This document shows, one piece after another, positions 47,001 to 59,000 of a DNA stretch of 64,000 nt. The stretch covers positions 2,418,001 to 2,482,000 of the forward strand of contig OZ244906.1 of the NCBI GenBank assembly GCA_965221655.1, in the 5' to 3' direction. A program made the position numbers and the translations under genes. The notes below the pieces were generated by a model that worked only from the letters and a program-made list of their open reading frames with translations, did not search any database and was not told the origin of the DNA. How positions within the stretch are numbered: position 1 is the stretch's first letter; every line of letters begins with the position of its first letter. Source of the DNA: Bin107 sp965221655 (GTDB taxonomy: Bacteria > UBA8248).

Positions 47001-50000
47001 CCCAGTTCGCCGCCGTCTTCACCTTGTGGCGCACCTGCAACTTGTCTATCTTGCCGAGGCCGGCGTTCGCCGGAAGTGTCCAGGCCAGCCTGATCTGCGT
47101 GTTGCCCACCCCCGCCGTGAGGCTGCCCGGCGCAGCCGGAACCACGTCGGGCGTCGCGTCGACAGAAGCCGCAGGGCCATCGCCCGCCGTGTTTACCGCA
47201 CGCACTTCGAATGAGTACTCCGTCCCGTTCGTGAGACCGGTCTCGATCCGCGTCGTCGCATTGCCGGGCAGATCGTTCCACGCCTCCCAGGCGGCCGCCG
47301 TCTTCACCTTGCGGCGCACCTGCATGTTGGCGATCACACTCGCGTTGGTCGGAAGCGTCCAGGTGAGGGTTACCTGCGTGTTGCCCACAGCCGCGGTGAG
47401 ATTCGTCGGCGCCTCGGGCACCGCCAGGGCAGGCGTCGCGTCGATAGATGCCGCTGCACCCGCACCCGCCGTGTTCACCGCACGGACTTCGAATGAGTAC
47501 TCCGTCGCGTTCGTGAGGCCGGTGACGGTGGTGGTCGTCGCCGTGGCGCCCAGATCGCTCCAGGCGCCCCAGTTCGCCGCCGTCTTCACCTTGTGGCGCA
47601 CCTGCACCTCGTCGATCTTCCCTGCATTCCCCGGAAGCCTCCAGGTGAGGGTGATCTCCGTGTCGCCCACCGCCGCGGCAAGGTTCGTCGGCGCGTTCGG
47701 CGCCACGTCGGGCGTCGCGTCCACGGACGCCGCATTGCCTCCGCCCGCCGTGTTCACCGCACGGACTTCAAAGGTGTACTCCGTGCCGTTGGTGAGGCTG
47801 CTCACGGTGGTGGTCGTCGCCGTAGCGGCCAGATCGGTCCAGTTGCCGAAGTTCGCCGCCGTCTTCACCTTGTGGCGTACCTGCACCCCGGTGAGGCCGC
47901 CGCTCGGAAGCACCCACGTGAGATCGATCGCGCGGTCTTTCACCGTCGCTGTAAGATTCGTCGGCGCAAGAGGCACCACGTTGGGCGTCGCATCGACTGA
48001 CGCCGCAGCGCCGTCGCCCGCCGTGTTCACGCCGCGGACTTCAAAGGTGTATTCCACCCCGTTGGTCAGGCTGCCCACGGTCGTCGTCGCCGCCGTGCCG
48101 GCCAGGTTGATCCAGGCGCCCCAGTTTGTCGCCGTCTTCACCTTGTGGCGCACCTGCATGTTGTCGATCTTGCCGAGGTCCCGGTTCGCCGGAAGCGTCC
48201 AGGTGAGGGTGATCTGTCTGTTGCCCACCTGCGCGGCAAGGTTCGTCGGCGCAGCCGGCACCGCGTCGGGCGTCGCGTCCACAGAGGCCGCAGGGCCGTT
48301 GCCCGCCGTGTTCACCGCGCGGACCTCAAAGCTGTATTCCGTCCCATTCGTCAGGCCGGTAACGAACGTCGAGACCCCGCTCACGTCGCTCCAGGCGCCC
48401 CAGTTCGTTGCCGTCTTCACCTTGTGGCGCACCTGCAACTTGTCTATCTTGCCGAGGCCGGCGTTCGCCGGAAGCGTCCAGGTCAGCGCGATCCGCGCGT
48501 TGCCCACCGTCGCGGCGAGGTTGCCCGGCGCAGCAGGCACCACGTCGGGCGTGGCGTTGACAGCATCCGCTCCCCCGTTGCCCGCGGTGTTCACTGCACG
48601 GACTTCAAAGATGTACTGCGTGCCGTTCGTGAGGCTGCCCACGGTCGTCGTCGTCGCCGTGGCGCCCAGGTCTCTCCAGGCGCTCCAGTTCGCCGCCGAC
48701 GTCGCTTTGTGGCGCACCTGCACGTTGTCGATCTTGCCCGCGTTCGTCGGAAGCACCCAGTTCAGCGTGATCTGCGTGTTGCCCACCGTCGCCGTGAGGG
48801 GCGTCGGCGTGTTCGGCAACACGTCGGGCGTCGCGTCCACAGAGGCCGCAGGGCCGTCGCCCGCCGTGTTTACCGCACGGACTTCGAATGAGTACTCCGT
48901 CCCGTTCGTGAGACCGGTCTCGATCCGCGTCGTCGCGTTGCCGGGCAGATCGCTCCAGGTACCCCATGTGGCCGCCGTCTTCACCTTGCGGCGCACCTGC
49001 ATGTTGTCGATGACGCTCGCGTTGGTCGGAAGCGTCCAGGTGAGGGTGATCTGCGCGTTGCCCACAGCCGCCGTGAGATTCGTCGGCGCCTCGGGCACCG
49101 CCAGCGCAGGCGTCGCGTCGATAGATGCCGCAGCGCCATCCCCCGCCGTGTTCACGGCGCGCACTTCAAAGCTGTACTCCGTCGCGTTCGTGAGGCCGGT
49201 GACGGTGGTGGTCGTCGCCGTGGCGCCCAGGTCGCTCCAGGCGCCCCAGTTCGTCGCCGTTTTCACCTTGTGGCGTACCTGCACCTCGTCGACCTTGCCC
49301 ACGTTGGTCGGAAGCACCCAGGTGAGGGTGATCTCCGTGTCGCCCACCGCCGCGGCAAGGTTCGTCGGCGCAGCCGGCACCACGTCGGGCGTTGCGTCCA
49401 CGGACGCCGCAGCGCCTCCGCCCGCCGAGTTCACCGCGCGGACTTCGAAGCTGTACTCCGTGCCGTTCGTGAGGCTGCCCACGGTCGTCGTCGTCGCCGT
49501 GGCGGCCAGATCGGTCCAGTTGCCGAAGTTCGCCGCCGTCTTCACCTTGTGGCGCACCTGCACAGCGGTGAGCCCGCCGCTCGGAAGCACCCACGTGAGA
49601 TCGATCGCGCGGTCTTTCACCGCCGCGGTGAGACCAGTCGGCGCAGCCGGCACCACGTTGGGCGTCGCATCCACGGACGCCGCAGGGCCGTCACCCGCCG
49701 TGTTCACGGCGCGGACTTCGAAGCTGTACTCCGTGCCGTTCGTGAGGCCGGTGACGTCTGTCGTCGTTGCCGTAGCGCCCAGATCGCTCCAGGCGCCCCA
49801 GGTGGCCGCCGTCTTCACCTTGTGGCGCACCTGCATGTTGTCGATCTTGCCGAGGCCGGCGTTCGCCGGAAGCGTCCAGTTCAGCGTGATCTGCGTGTTG
49901 CCGACGGTCGCCGTGAGGCTGCCCGGCGCAGCAGGCGCCACGTCGGGCGTGGCGTCCACAGATGCCGCCGGACCATCACCCGCCGTGTTCACTGCACGGA

Positions 50001-53000
50001 CTTCGAATGAATACTCCGTCCCGTTCGTGAGGCTGCCCACGGTCGTCGTCGTCGCCGTGGCGCCCAGGTTTCTCCAGGCGCCCCAGTTCGTCGCCGTCTT
50101 CACCTTGTGGCGCACCTGTACGTTGTCGATCTTGCCGAGGCCGGCGTTCGTCGGAAGCGTCCAGGTCAGCGTGATCTGCGTGCTGCCCACAGCCGCCGTG
50201 AGGCTGCCCGGCGCAGCCGGTACCACGTCAGGCGTCGCATCCACAGAGGCCGCAGCACCTTCGCCCGCCGTGTTCAGGGCGCGGACCTGGAATGAGTACT
50301 CCGTGCCGTTCGTGAGGCTGCCCACGGTCGTCGTCGTTGCCGTGCCTGCCAGATCGCTCCACGCCTCCCACGTGGCCGCCGTCTTCACCTTGTGGCGTAC
50401 CTGCACGTTGGAGATGGCGCCCGCGTTGGTGGGCAGCGTCCAGCTGAGCGTAATCTGCGTGTTGCCCACCGTAGCCGTAAGACCCGTGGGCGCAGTCGGG
50501 ACCACGTCGGGCGTCGCGTCCACAGACGCCGCAGGGCCTTCGCCCGACGCATTCTTCGCACGAACTTCGAATGAATACTCCGTCCCGTTCGTGAGACCGG
50601 TCTCGATCCGCGTCGTCGCGTTCCCGGGCAGATCGTTCCAGGTACCCCAGGCGGCCGCCGTCTTCACCTTGCGGCGCACCTGCATGTTGTCGATGACGCT
50701 TGCGTTCGTCGGAAGCGTCCAGGTAAGCGTTACCTGGGTGTTGCCCACCGCCGCCGTGAGATTCGTTGGCGCCTCGGGCACCGCCAGCGCAGGCGTTGCG
50801 TCGATAGATGCCGCTGCACCCGCACCCGCCGTGTTCACCGCACGGACTTCGAATGAGTACTCCGTCGCGTTCGTGAGGCCGGTGACGGTGGTGGTCGTCG
50901 CCGTGGCGCCCAGATCGCTCCAGGCGCCCCAGTTCGTCGCCGTCTTCACCTTGTGGCGCACCTGTACCTCGTCGACCTTGCCCACGTTGATCGGAAGCAC
51001 CCATGTGAGGGTGATCTCCGTGTCGCCCACCGCCGCGGCAAGATTCGTCGGCGCAGCCGGCACCACGTCGGGCGTCGCGTCCACGGACGCCGCATTGCCT
51101 CCGCCCGCCGTGTTCACCGCACGGACCTCAAAGGTGTACTCCGTGCCGTTCACGAGGCTGCCCACGGTCGTTGTCGTCGCCGTGGCGGCCAGATCGGTCC
51201 AGTTGCCGAAGTTCGCCGCCGTCTTCACCTTATGGCGCACCTGCACCCCGGTGAGGCCGCCGCTCGGAAGCACCCACGTGAGATCGATCGCGCGGTCTTT
51301 CACAGCCGCCGTGAGGTTCGTCGGCGCAAGCGGCACCACGTTGGGTATGGCGTCCACGGAAGCCGCAGTGCCGTCCCCCGCCGTGTTCACGCCGCGGACT
51401 TCAAAGGTGTATTCCACCCCGTTGGTCAGGCTGCCCACGGTCGTCGTTGTCGCCGTGCCTGCCAGGTTGGTCCAGACGCCGAAGTTCGTCGCCGTCTTCA
51501 CCTTGTGGCGCACCTGCATGTTGTCGATCTTGCCGACGTTCGTCGGCAGCGTCCAGGTGAGGGTGATCTGCCTGTTGCCCACCTGCGCGGCAAGATTTGT
51601 CGGCGCAGCAGGCACCGCGTCGGGCGTCGCGTCCACAGAGGCCGCAGGGCCGTTGCCCGCCGTGTTCACCGCGCGCACCTGGAAGTTGTACTCCGTCCCG
51701 TTCACGAGGCTGCCCACGGTCGTCGTCGTAGCCGTCCCGCCCCCGCTCACGTCGCTCCACCTACCCCACGTGGTCGTCGATCCATCTTTGAAGCGCACCT
51801 GGAAGGTGTCTATCTTGCCGAGGCCGGCGTTCGCCGGAAGCGTCCAGGTCAGCGTGATCTGCCCATCGCCCACCGCCGCAGTGAGGCTGCCCGGCGCAGC
51901 AGGAACCACGTCGGGCGTCGCGGCGAGAGAATTGGCTCCCCCGTTGCCCGCGGTGTTCACTGCACGGACTTCAAAGATGTACAACGTGCCGTTCGTGAGG
52001 CTGCCCACGGTCGTCGTAGTCGCCGTGGCGCCCAGGTCTCTCCAGGCACTCCAGTTCTCCGGCGACGCCGTTGTGTAGCGTACCTGCACGTTGTCGATCT
52101 TGCCCGCGTTCGTCGGAAGTCCCCAGTTCAGCGTGATCTGCGTGTTGCCCACCGTAGCCGTGAGGTTCGTCGGCGCGTTCGGCAACACGTCGGGCGTCGC
52201 GTCCACTGAGGCCGCAGGGCCGTCGCCTGCGGTGTTTTTCGCACGGACTTCGAATGAATATTCCGTGCCGTTCGTGAGACCGGTCTCGATCCACGTCGTC
52301 GCGTTGCCTGCCAGATCGCTCCACGCCTCCCACGCGGCCGCCGTCTTCACCTTGCGGCGCACCTGCATTCTGTCGATGACGCTCGCGTTCGTCGGAAGCG
52401 TCCAGGTGAGGGTGATCTGCGTGTTGCCCACCGCCGCCGTGAGGTTCGTCGGCGCCTCGGGCACTGCCAGCGCAGGCGTCGCGTCGATAGATGCCGCAGC
52501 ACCATCGCCGGCCGTGTTCACGGCACGGACCTCAAAGCTGTATTCCGTCGTGTTCGTGAGGCCGGTGACGGTGGTGGTCGTCGCCGTGGCGCCCAAATCG
52601 CTCCAGGCGCCCCAGTTCGCCGCCGTCTTCACCTTGTGGCGTACCTGCACGTTGTCGACCTTGCCCACGTTGGTCGGAAGCAACCAGGTGAGGGTGATCT
52701 CCGTGTCGCCGACTGTCGCGGCAAGATTCGTCGGCGCAGCAGGCACCACGTCGGGTGTCGCGTCCACGGACGCCGCAGCGCCTCCGCCCGCCGAGTTCAC
52801 CGCGCGGACTTCGAAGGTGTACTCCACCCCGTTTACGAGGCTGCCCACGGTCGTCGTCGTCGCCGTGGCGGCCAGATCGGTCCAGGCGCCGAAGTTCGTC
52901 GCCGTCTTCACCTTGTGGCGCACCTGCACAGCGGTGAGCCCGCCGCCCGGAAGCACCCACGTGAGATCGATCGCGCGGTCTTGCACCGCCGCGGTGAGAC

Positions 53001-56000
53001 CAGTCGGCGCAGCCGGCACCACGTTGGGCGTCGCATCGACTGACGCCGCAGGGCCTTCACCCGCCGTGTTCACGGCACGGACTTCGAATGAATACTCCGT
53101 CCCGTTCGTGAGGCCGGTTACGTCTGTGGTCGTTGCCGCAGCGCCCAGATCGCTCCAGGCGCCCCAGGTGGCCGCGGTCTTCACCTTGTGGCGCACCTGC
53201 ATGTTGTCGATCTTGCCGAGGCCGGCGTTCGCCGGAAGCGTCCAGTTCAGCGTGATCTGCGTGTTGCCGACGGTCGCCGTGAGGCTGCCCGGCACAGCAG
53301 GCACCACGTCGGGCGTGGCGTCGACAGATGCCGCAGGGCCATCGCCCGCCGTGTTCACGGCACGGACTTCAAAGCTGTATTCCGTGCCGTTCGTGAGGCT
53401 GCCCACGGTCGTCGTCGTGGCCGTGCCGCCGCCGCTCACGTCGCCCCAGGCGCCCCAGGTGGCCGCCGTCTTCACCTTGTGGCGCACCTGGAAGGTGTCG
53501 ATCTTGCCGAGGCCGGCGTTCGCCGGAAGCGTCCAGGTCAGCGTGATCTGCGTGCTGCCCACCGCCGCGGTGAGGCTGCCCGGCGCAGCCGGCACCACGT
53601 CAGGCGTCGCGTCCACGGAAGCCGCTACGCCTTCGCCCGCCGTGTTTACCGCGCGCACTTCAAATGAGTACTCCGTGCCGTTCGTGAGGCTGCCCACGGT
53701 CGTCGTCGCCGCCGTGGCGCCCAAGTCGCTCCAGGCACCCCACGTGGCCGCCGTCTTCACCTTGTGGCGTACCTGCACGTTGGAGATGGCGCCCGCGTTG
53801 GTGGGCAGCGTCCAGTTCAGCGTGATCTGCGTGTTGCCCACCGTAGCCGTAAGACCCGTCGGCGCAGTCGGCACCACGTCGGGCGTCGCGTCCACAGACG
53901 CCGCAGGGCCGTCGCCCGCCGTGTTCACGGCGCGGACTTCGAAGCTGTATTCCGTGCCGTTCGTGAGACCGGTCTCGATCCGCGTCGTCGCGTTGCCGGG
54001 CAGATCGTTCCACGCCTCCCAGGCGGCCGCCGTCTTCACCTTGCGGCGCACCTGCATGTTGTCGATGACGCTCGCGTTCGTCGGCAGCGTCCAGGTGAGG
54101 GTTACCTGGGTGTTGCCCACAGCCGCCGTGAGATTCGTCGGCGCCTCGGGCACCGCCAGCGCAGGCGTCGCGTCGATAGATGCCGCTGCACCCGCACCCG
54201 CCGTGTTCACGGCACGGACTTCGAAGCTGTATTCCGTCGCGTTCGTGAGGCCGGTGACGGTGGTGGTCGTCGCCGTGGCGCCCAGATCGCTCCAGGCGCC
54301 CCAGTTTGCCGCCGTCTTCACCTTGTGGCGCACCTGCACCTCGTCGACCTTGCCGACGTTGGTCGGAAGCACCCATGTGAGGGTGATCTCCGTGTCGCCC
54401 ACGGCCGCGGCAAGGTTCGTCGGCGCAGCCGGCACCACGTCGGGCGTCGCGTCCACGGACGCCGCATTGCCTCCGCCCGCCGTGTTCACGGCACGGACTT
54501 CAAAGGTGTACTCCGTGCCGTTGGTGAGGCTGCTCACGGTCGTCGTCGTCGCCGTGGCGGCCAGATCGGTCCAGTTGCCGAAGTTCGCCGCCGTCTTCAC
54601 CTTGTGGCGTACCTGCACACCGGTGAGGCCGCCGCTCGGAAGCACCCACGTGAGATCGATCGCGCGGTCTTTCACCGCCGCTGTAAGATTCGTCGGCGCA
54701 AGAGGCACCACGTTGGGTATGGCGTCGACTGACGCCGCAGCGCCGTCCCCCGCCGTGTTCACGCCGCGGACTTCAAAGGTGTATTCCACCCCGTTGGTCA
54801 GGCTGCCCACGGTCGTCGTTGTCGCCGTGCCTGCCAGGTTGGTCCAGACGCCGAAGTTCGTCGCCGTCTTCACCTTGTGGCGCACCTGCATGTTGTCGAT
54901 CTTGCCGACGTTCGTCGGAAGCACCCAAGTGAGGGTGATCTGCGTGTTGCCCACCGCCGCGGTGAGGTTCGTCGGCGCAGTAGGCACCGCGTCGGGCGTC
55001 GCGTCCACAGAGGCCGCAGGGCCGTTGCCCGCCGTGTTCACCGCGCGCACCTGGAAGTTGTACTCCGTCCCGTTCACGAGGCTGCCCACGGTCGTCGTCG
55101 TTGCCGTCCCGCCCCCGCTCACGTCGCTCCACCTACCCCACGTGGTCGTCGATCCATCTTTGAAGCGCACCTGGAAGGTGTCTATCTTGCCGAGGCCGGC
55201 GTTCGCCGGAAGCGTCCAGGTCAGCGTGATCTGCCCATCGCCCACCGTCGCAGTGAGGCTGCCCGGCGCAGCAGGAACCACGTCGGGAGTGGCGTTGACA
55301 GCATCCGCTCCCCCGTTGCCCGCGGTGTTCACTGCACGGACCTCAAAGATGTACTGCGTGCCGTTCGTGAGGCCGCCTACGGTCGTCGTCGTCGCCGTGG
55401 CGCCCAGGTCTCTCCAGGTACTCCAGTTCGCCGCCGACGTCGCTTTGTGGCGCACCTGCACGTTGTCGATCTTGCCCGCGTTCGTCGGAAGCACCCAGTT
55501 CAGCGTGATCTGCGTGTTGCCCACCGTCGCCGTGAGGGGCGTCGGCGTGTTCGGCAACACGTCGGGCGTCGCGTCCACAGAGGCCGCAGGGCCGTCGCCC
55601 GCCGTGTTTACCGCACGGACTTCGAAGCTGTACTCCGTCCCGTTCGTGAGACCGGTCTCGATCCGCGTCGTCGCGTTGCCGGGCAGATCGCTCCAGGTAC
55701 CCCATGTGGCCGCCGTCTTCACCTTGCGGCGCACCTGCATGTTGTCGATGACGCTCGCGTTGGTCGGAAGCGTCCAGGTGAGGGTGATCTGGCTGTTGCC
55801 CACCGCCGCTGCGAGATTCGTCGGCGCCTCGGGCACCGCCAGCGCAGGCGTCGCGTCCACCGAAGCCGCAGCGCCATCGCCCGCCGTGTTCACGGCGCGG
55901 ACTTCGAATGAGTACTCCGTCCCGTTTGTGAGGCCGGTGACGGTGGTGGTCGTCGCCGTGGCGCCCAGATCGTTCCAGGCGCCCCAGTTCGCCGCCGTCT

Positions 56001-59000
56001 TCACCTTGTGGCGCACCTGTACCTCGTCGACCTTGCCCACGTTGGTCGGAAGCAACCAGGTGAGGGTGATCTCCGTGTCGCCCACCGCCGCGGCAAGATT
56101 CGTCGGCGCAGCAGGCACCACGTCGGGCGTCGCGTCGACCGAAGCCGCAGCTCCGCCACCTGCCGAGTTCACCGCACGGACTTCGAATGAATACTCCGTG
56201 CCGTTCACGAGGCTGCCCACGGTCGTGGTCGTCGCCGTGGCGGCCAGATCGGTCCAGTTGCCGAAGTTCGCCGCCGTCTTGACCTTGTGGCGCACCTGCA
56301 CCGCGGTGAGTCCGCCGCCCGGAAGCACCCACGTGAGATCGATCGCGCGGTCTTTCACCGCCGCGGTGAGACCAGTCGGCGCAGCCGGCACCACGTTGGG
56401 CGTCGCGTCCACAGAGGCCGCAGGGCCGTCGCCCGCCGTGTTCACGGCGCGGACTTCAAAGCTGTACTCCGTTCCGTTCGTGAGGCCGGTTACGTCTGTC
56501 GTCGTTGCCGCAGCGCCCAGATCGCTCCAGGCGCCCCAGGTGGCCGCCGTCTTCACCTTGTGGCGCACCTGCATGTTGTCGATCTTGCCGAGGCCGGCGT
56601 TCGACGGAAGCGTCCAGTTCAGCGTGATCTGCGTGTTGCCCACAGTCGCGGTGAGGTTGCCCGGCACAGCCGGCACCACGTCGGGCGTGGCGTCCACAGA
56701 AGCCGCCGGACCATCACCCGCCGAGTTCACGGCGCGGACTTCAAAGCTGTATTCCGTGCCGTTCGTGAGGCTGCCCACGGTGGTGGTCGTCGCCGTGCCG
56801 CCCCCGCTTACGTCGCCCCACGTACCCCAGTTCGCCGCGGTCTTCACCTTGTGGCGCACCTGGAAGGTGTCGATCTTGCCGAGGCCGGCGTTCGCCGGAA
56901 GCGTCCAGGTCAGCGTGATCTGCGTGCTGCCCACAGCCGCCGTGAGGCTGCCCGGCGCAGCCGGTACCACGTCAGGCGTCGCGTCCACGGAAGCCGCCGC
57001 CCCTTCACCCGCCGTGTTTACCGCACGGACCTGGAAGCTGTACTCCGTCCCGTTCGTCAGGCCGGTAACGATCGTCGAGACCCCCCCGGTCGTGTCGCTC
57101 CAGGCGCCCCAGTTCGCCGCCGTCTTCACCTTGTGGCGCACCTGCAACTTGTCTATCTTGCCGAGGCCGGCGTTCGCCGGAAGTGTCCAGGCCAGCACGA
57201 TCTGCGTGTTGCCCACCCCCGCCGTGAGGCTGCCCGGCGCAGCCGGAACCACGTCGGGCGTCGCGTCCACGGAAGCCGCAGGGCCATCGCCCGCCGTGTT
57301 TACCGCACGCACTTCGAATGAGTACTCCGTCCCGTTCGTGAGACCGGTCTCGATCCGCGTCGTCGCGTTGCCGGGCAGATCGTTCCACGCCTCCCAGGCG
57401 GCCGCCGTCTTCACCTTGCGGCGCACCTGCATGTTGTCGATGACGCTCGCGTTCGTCGGCAGCGTCCAGGTAAGCGTTACCTGCGTGTTGCCCACAGCCG
57501 CGGTGAGGTTCGTCGGCGCCTCGGGCACCGCCAGCGCAGGCGTTGCGTCGATAGATGCCGCAGCACCATTGCCCGCCGTGTTCACGGCGCGCACTTCAAA
57601 GCTGTACTCCGTCGCGTTCGTGAGGCCGGTGACGGTGGTGGTTGTCGCCGTGGCGCCCAGATCGCTCCACGCGCCCCAGTTCGCCGCCGTTTTGACCTTG
57701 TGGCGTACCTGCACCTCGTCGACCTTGCCCACGTTGGTCGGAAGCACCCAGGTGAGGGTGATCTGCTGATCACCCACGGCCGCGGCAAGATTCGTCGGCG
57801 CAGCCGGCACCGCGTCAGGCGTCGCGTCCACGGAAGCCGCAGCTCCGCCACCCGCTGAGTTCACCGCGCGCACTTCGAAGCTGTACTCCGTGCCGTTCAC
57901 GAGGCTGCCCACGGTCGTCGTCGTCGCCGTGGCGGCCAGATCGGTCCAGTTGCCGAAGTTCGCCGCCGTCTTCACCTTATGGCGTACCTGCACCCCGGTG
58001 AGGCCGCCGCTCGGAAGCGTCCAGTTGAGCGTGATCTGCGTGTCGCCGACGGTCGCCGTGAGGTTCGTCGGCGCAACCGGCACCACGTTGGGCGTCGCGG
58101 CGACAGAACTCGCTGCCCCGTTGCCCGCGGTGTTCACTGCACGGACTTCAAAGATGTACAACGTGCCGTTCGTGAGGCCGGTAACGTCTGTCGTAATCGC
58201 TGTCGAGCCCAAGTTTCTCCAGGTACTCCAGTTCTGCGGCGCCGCCACTGTGTGGCGCACCTGCACCTGAGAGATGGCGCCGACGTTCGTCGGCAGCCCC
58301 CAGGTGAGGGTGATCTGCGTGTTGCCCACCTGCGCGGCAAGATTCGTCGGCGCAAATGGCACCGCGTCGGGCGTCGCGTCCACAGAAGCCGCAGGGCCGT
58401 CGCCCGCCGTGTTCACCGCGCGGACTTCGAATGAATACTCCGTCCCGTTGGTGAGGCTGCCCACGGTCGTCGTCGTCGCCGTCCCGCCCCCGCTCACGTC
58501 GCTCCAGGCGCCCCAGTTCGCCGCCGTCTTCACCTTGTGGCGCACTTCGAACTTGTCGATCTTGCCGAGGCCGGCGTTCGCCGGAAGCGTCCAGGTCAGC
58601 GTGATCTGCCCATCGCCCACCGCCGCGGTAAGGCTGCCCGGCGCAGCAGGAACCACGTCGGGCGTGGCGTCCACCGAAGCTGCCGTGCCGTCGCCCGCCG
58701 TGTTCACGGCGCGGACTTCAAAGCTGTATTCCGTCCCGTTCGTGAGGCTGCTCACGGTCGTCGTCGTCGCCGTGGCGCCCAGGTCGCTCCAGGCACCCCA
58801 CGTGGCCGCCGTCTTCACCTTGTGGCGCACCTGCACGTTGGAGATGGCGCCCGCGTTCGTCGGAAGCGTCCAGTTCAGCGTAATCTGCGTGTTGCCCACC
58901 GTAGCCGTAAGACCCGTCGGCGCAGCCGGCGCCACGTCGGGCGTCGCGTCCACAGATGCCGCAGGGCCTTCGCCCGACGTGTTCTTCGCACGCACCTCGA

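Noticed and set aside
45071..57769. Plus-strand open frames of 2,335 and 1,892 codons (45071-52078, 52091-57769) and others antisense to the FN3 array
   Set aside because: They mirror the repeat: no start context, and translation is a periodic SAAVP/RTSKLYSVPF string that only reflects the complement of the FN3 codons. The minus frame has recognisable domains throughout and a real barrel terminus.
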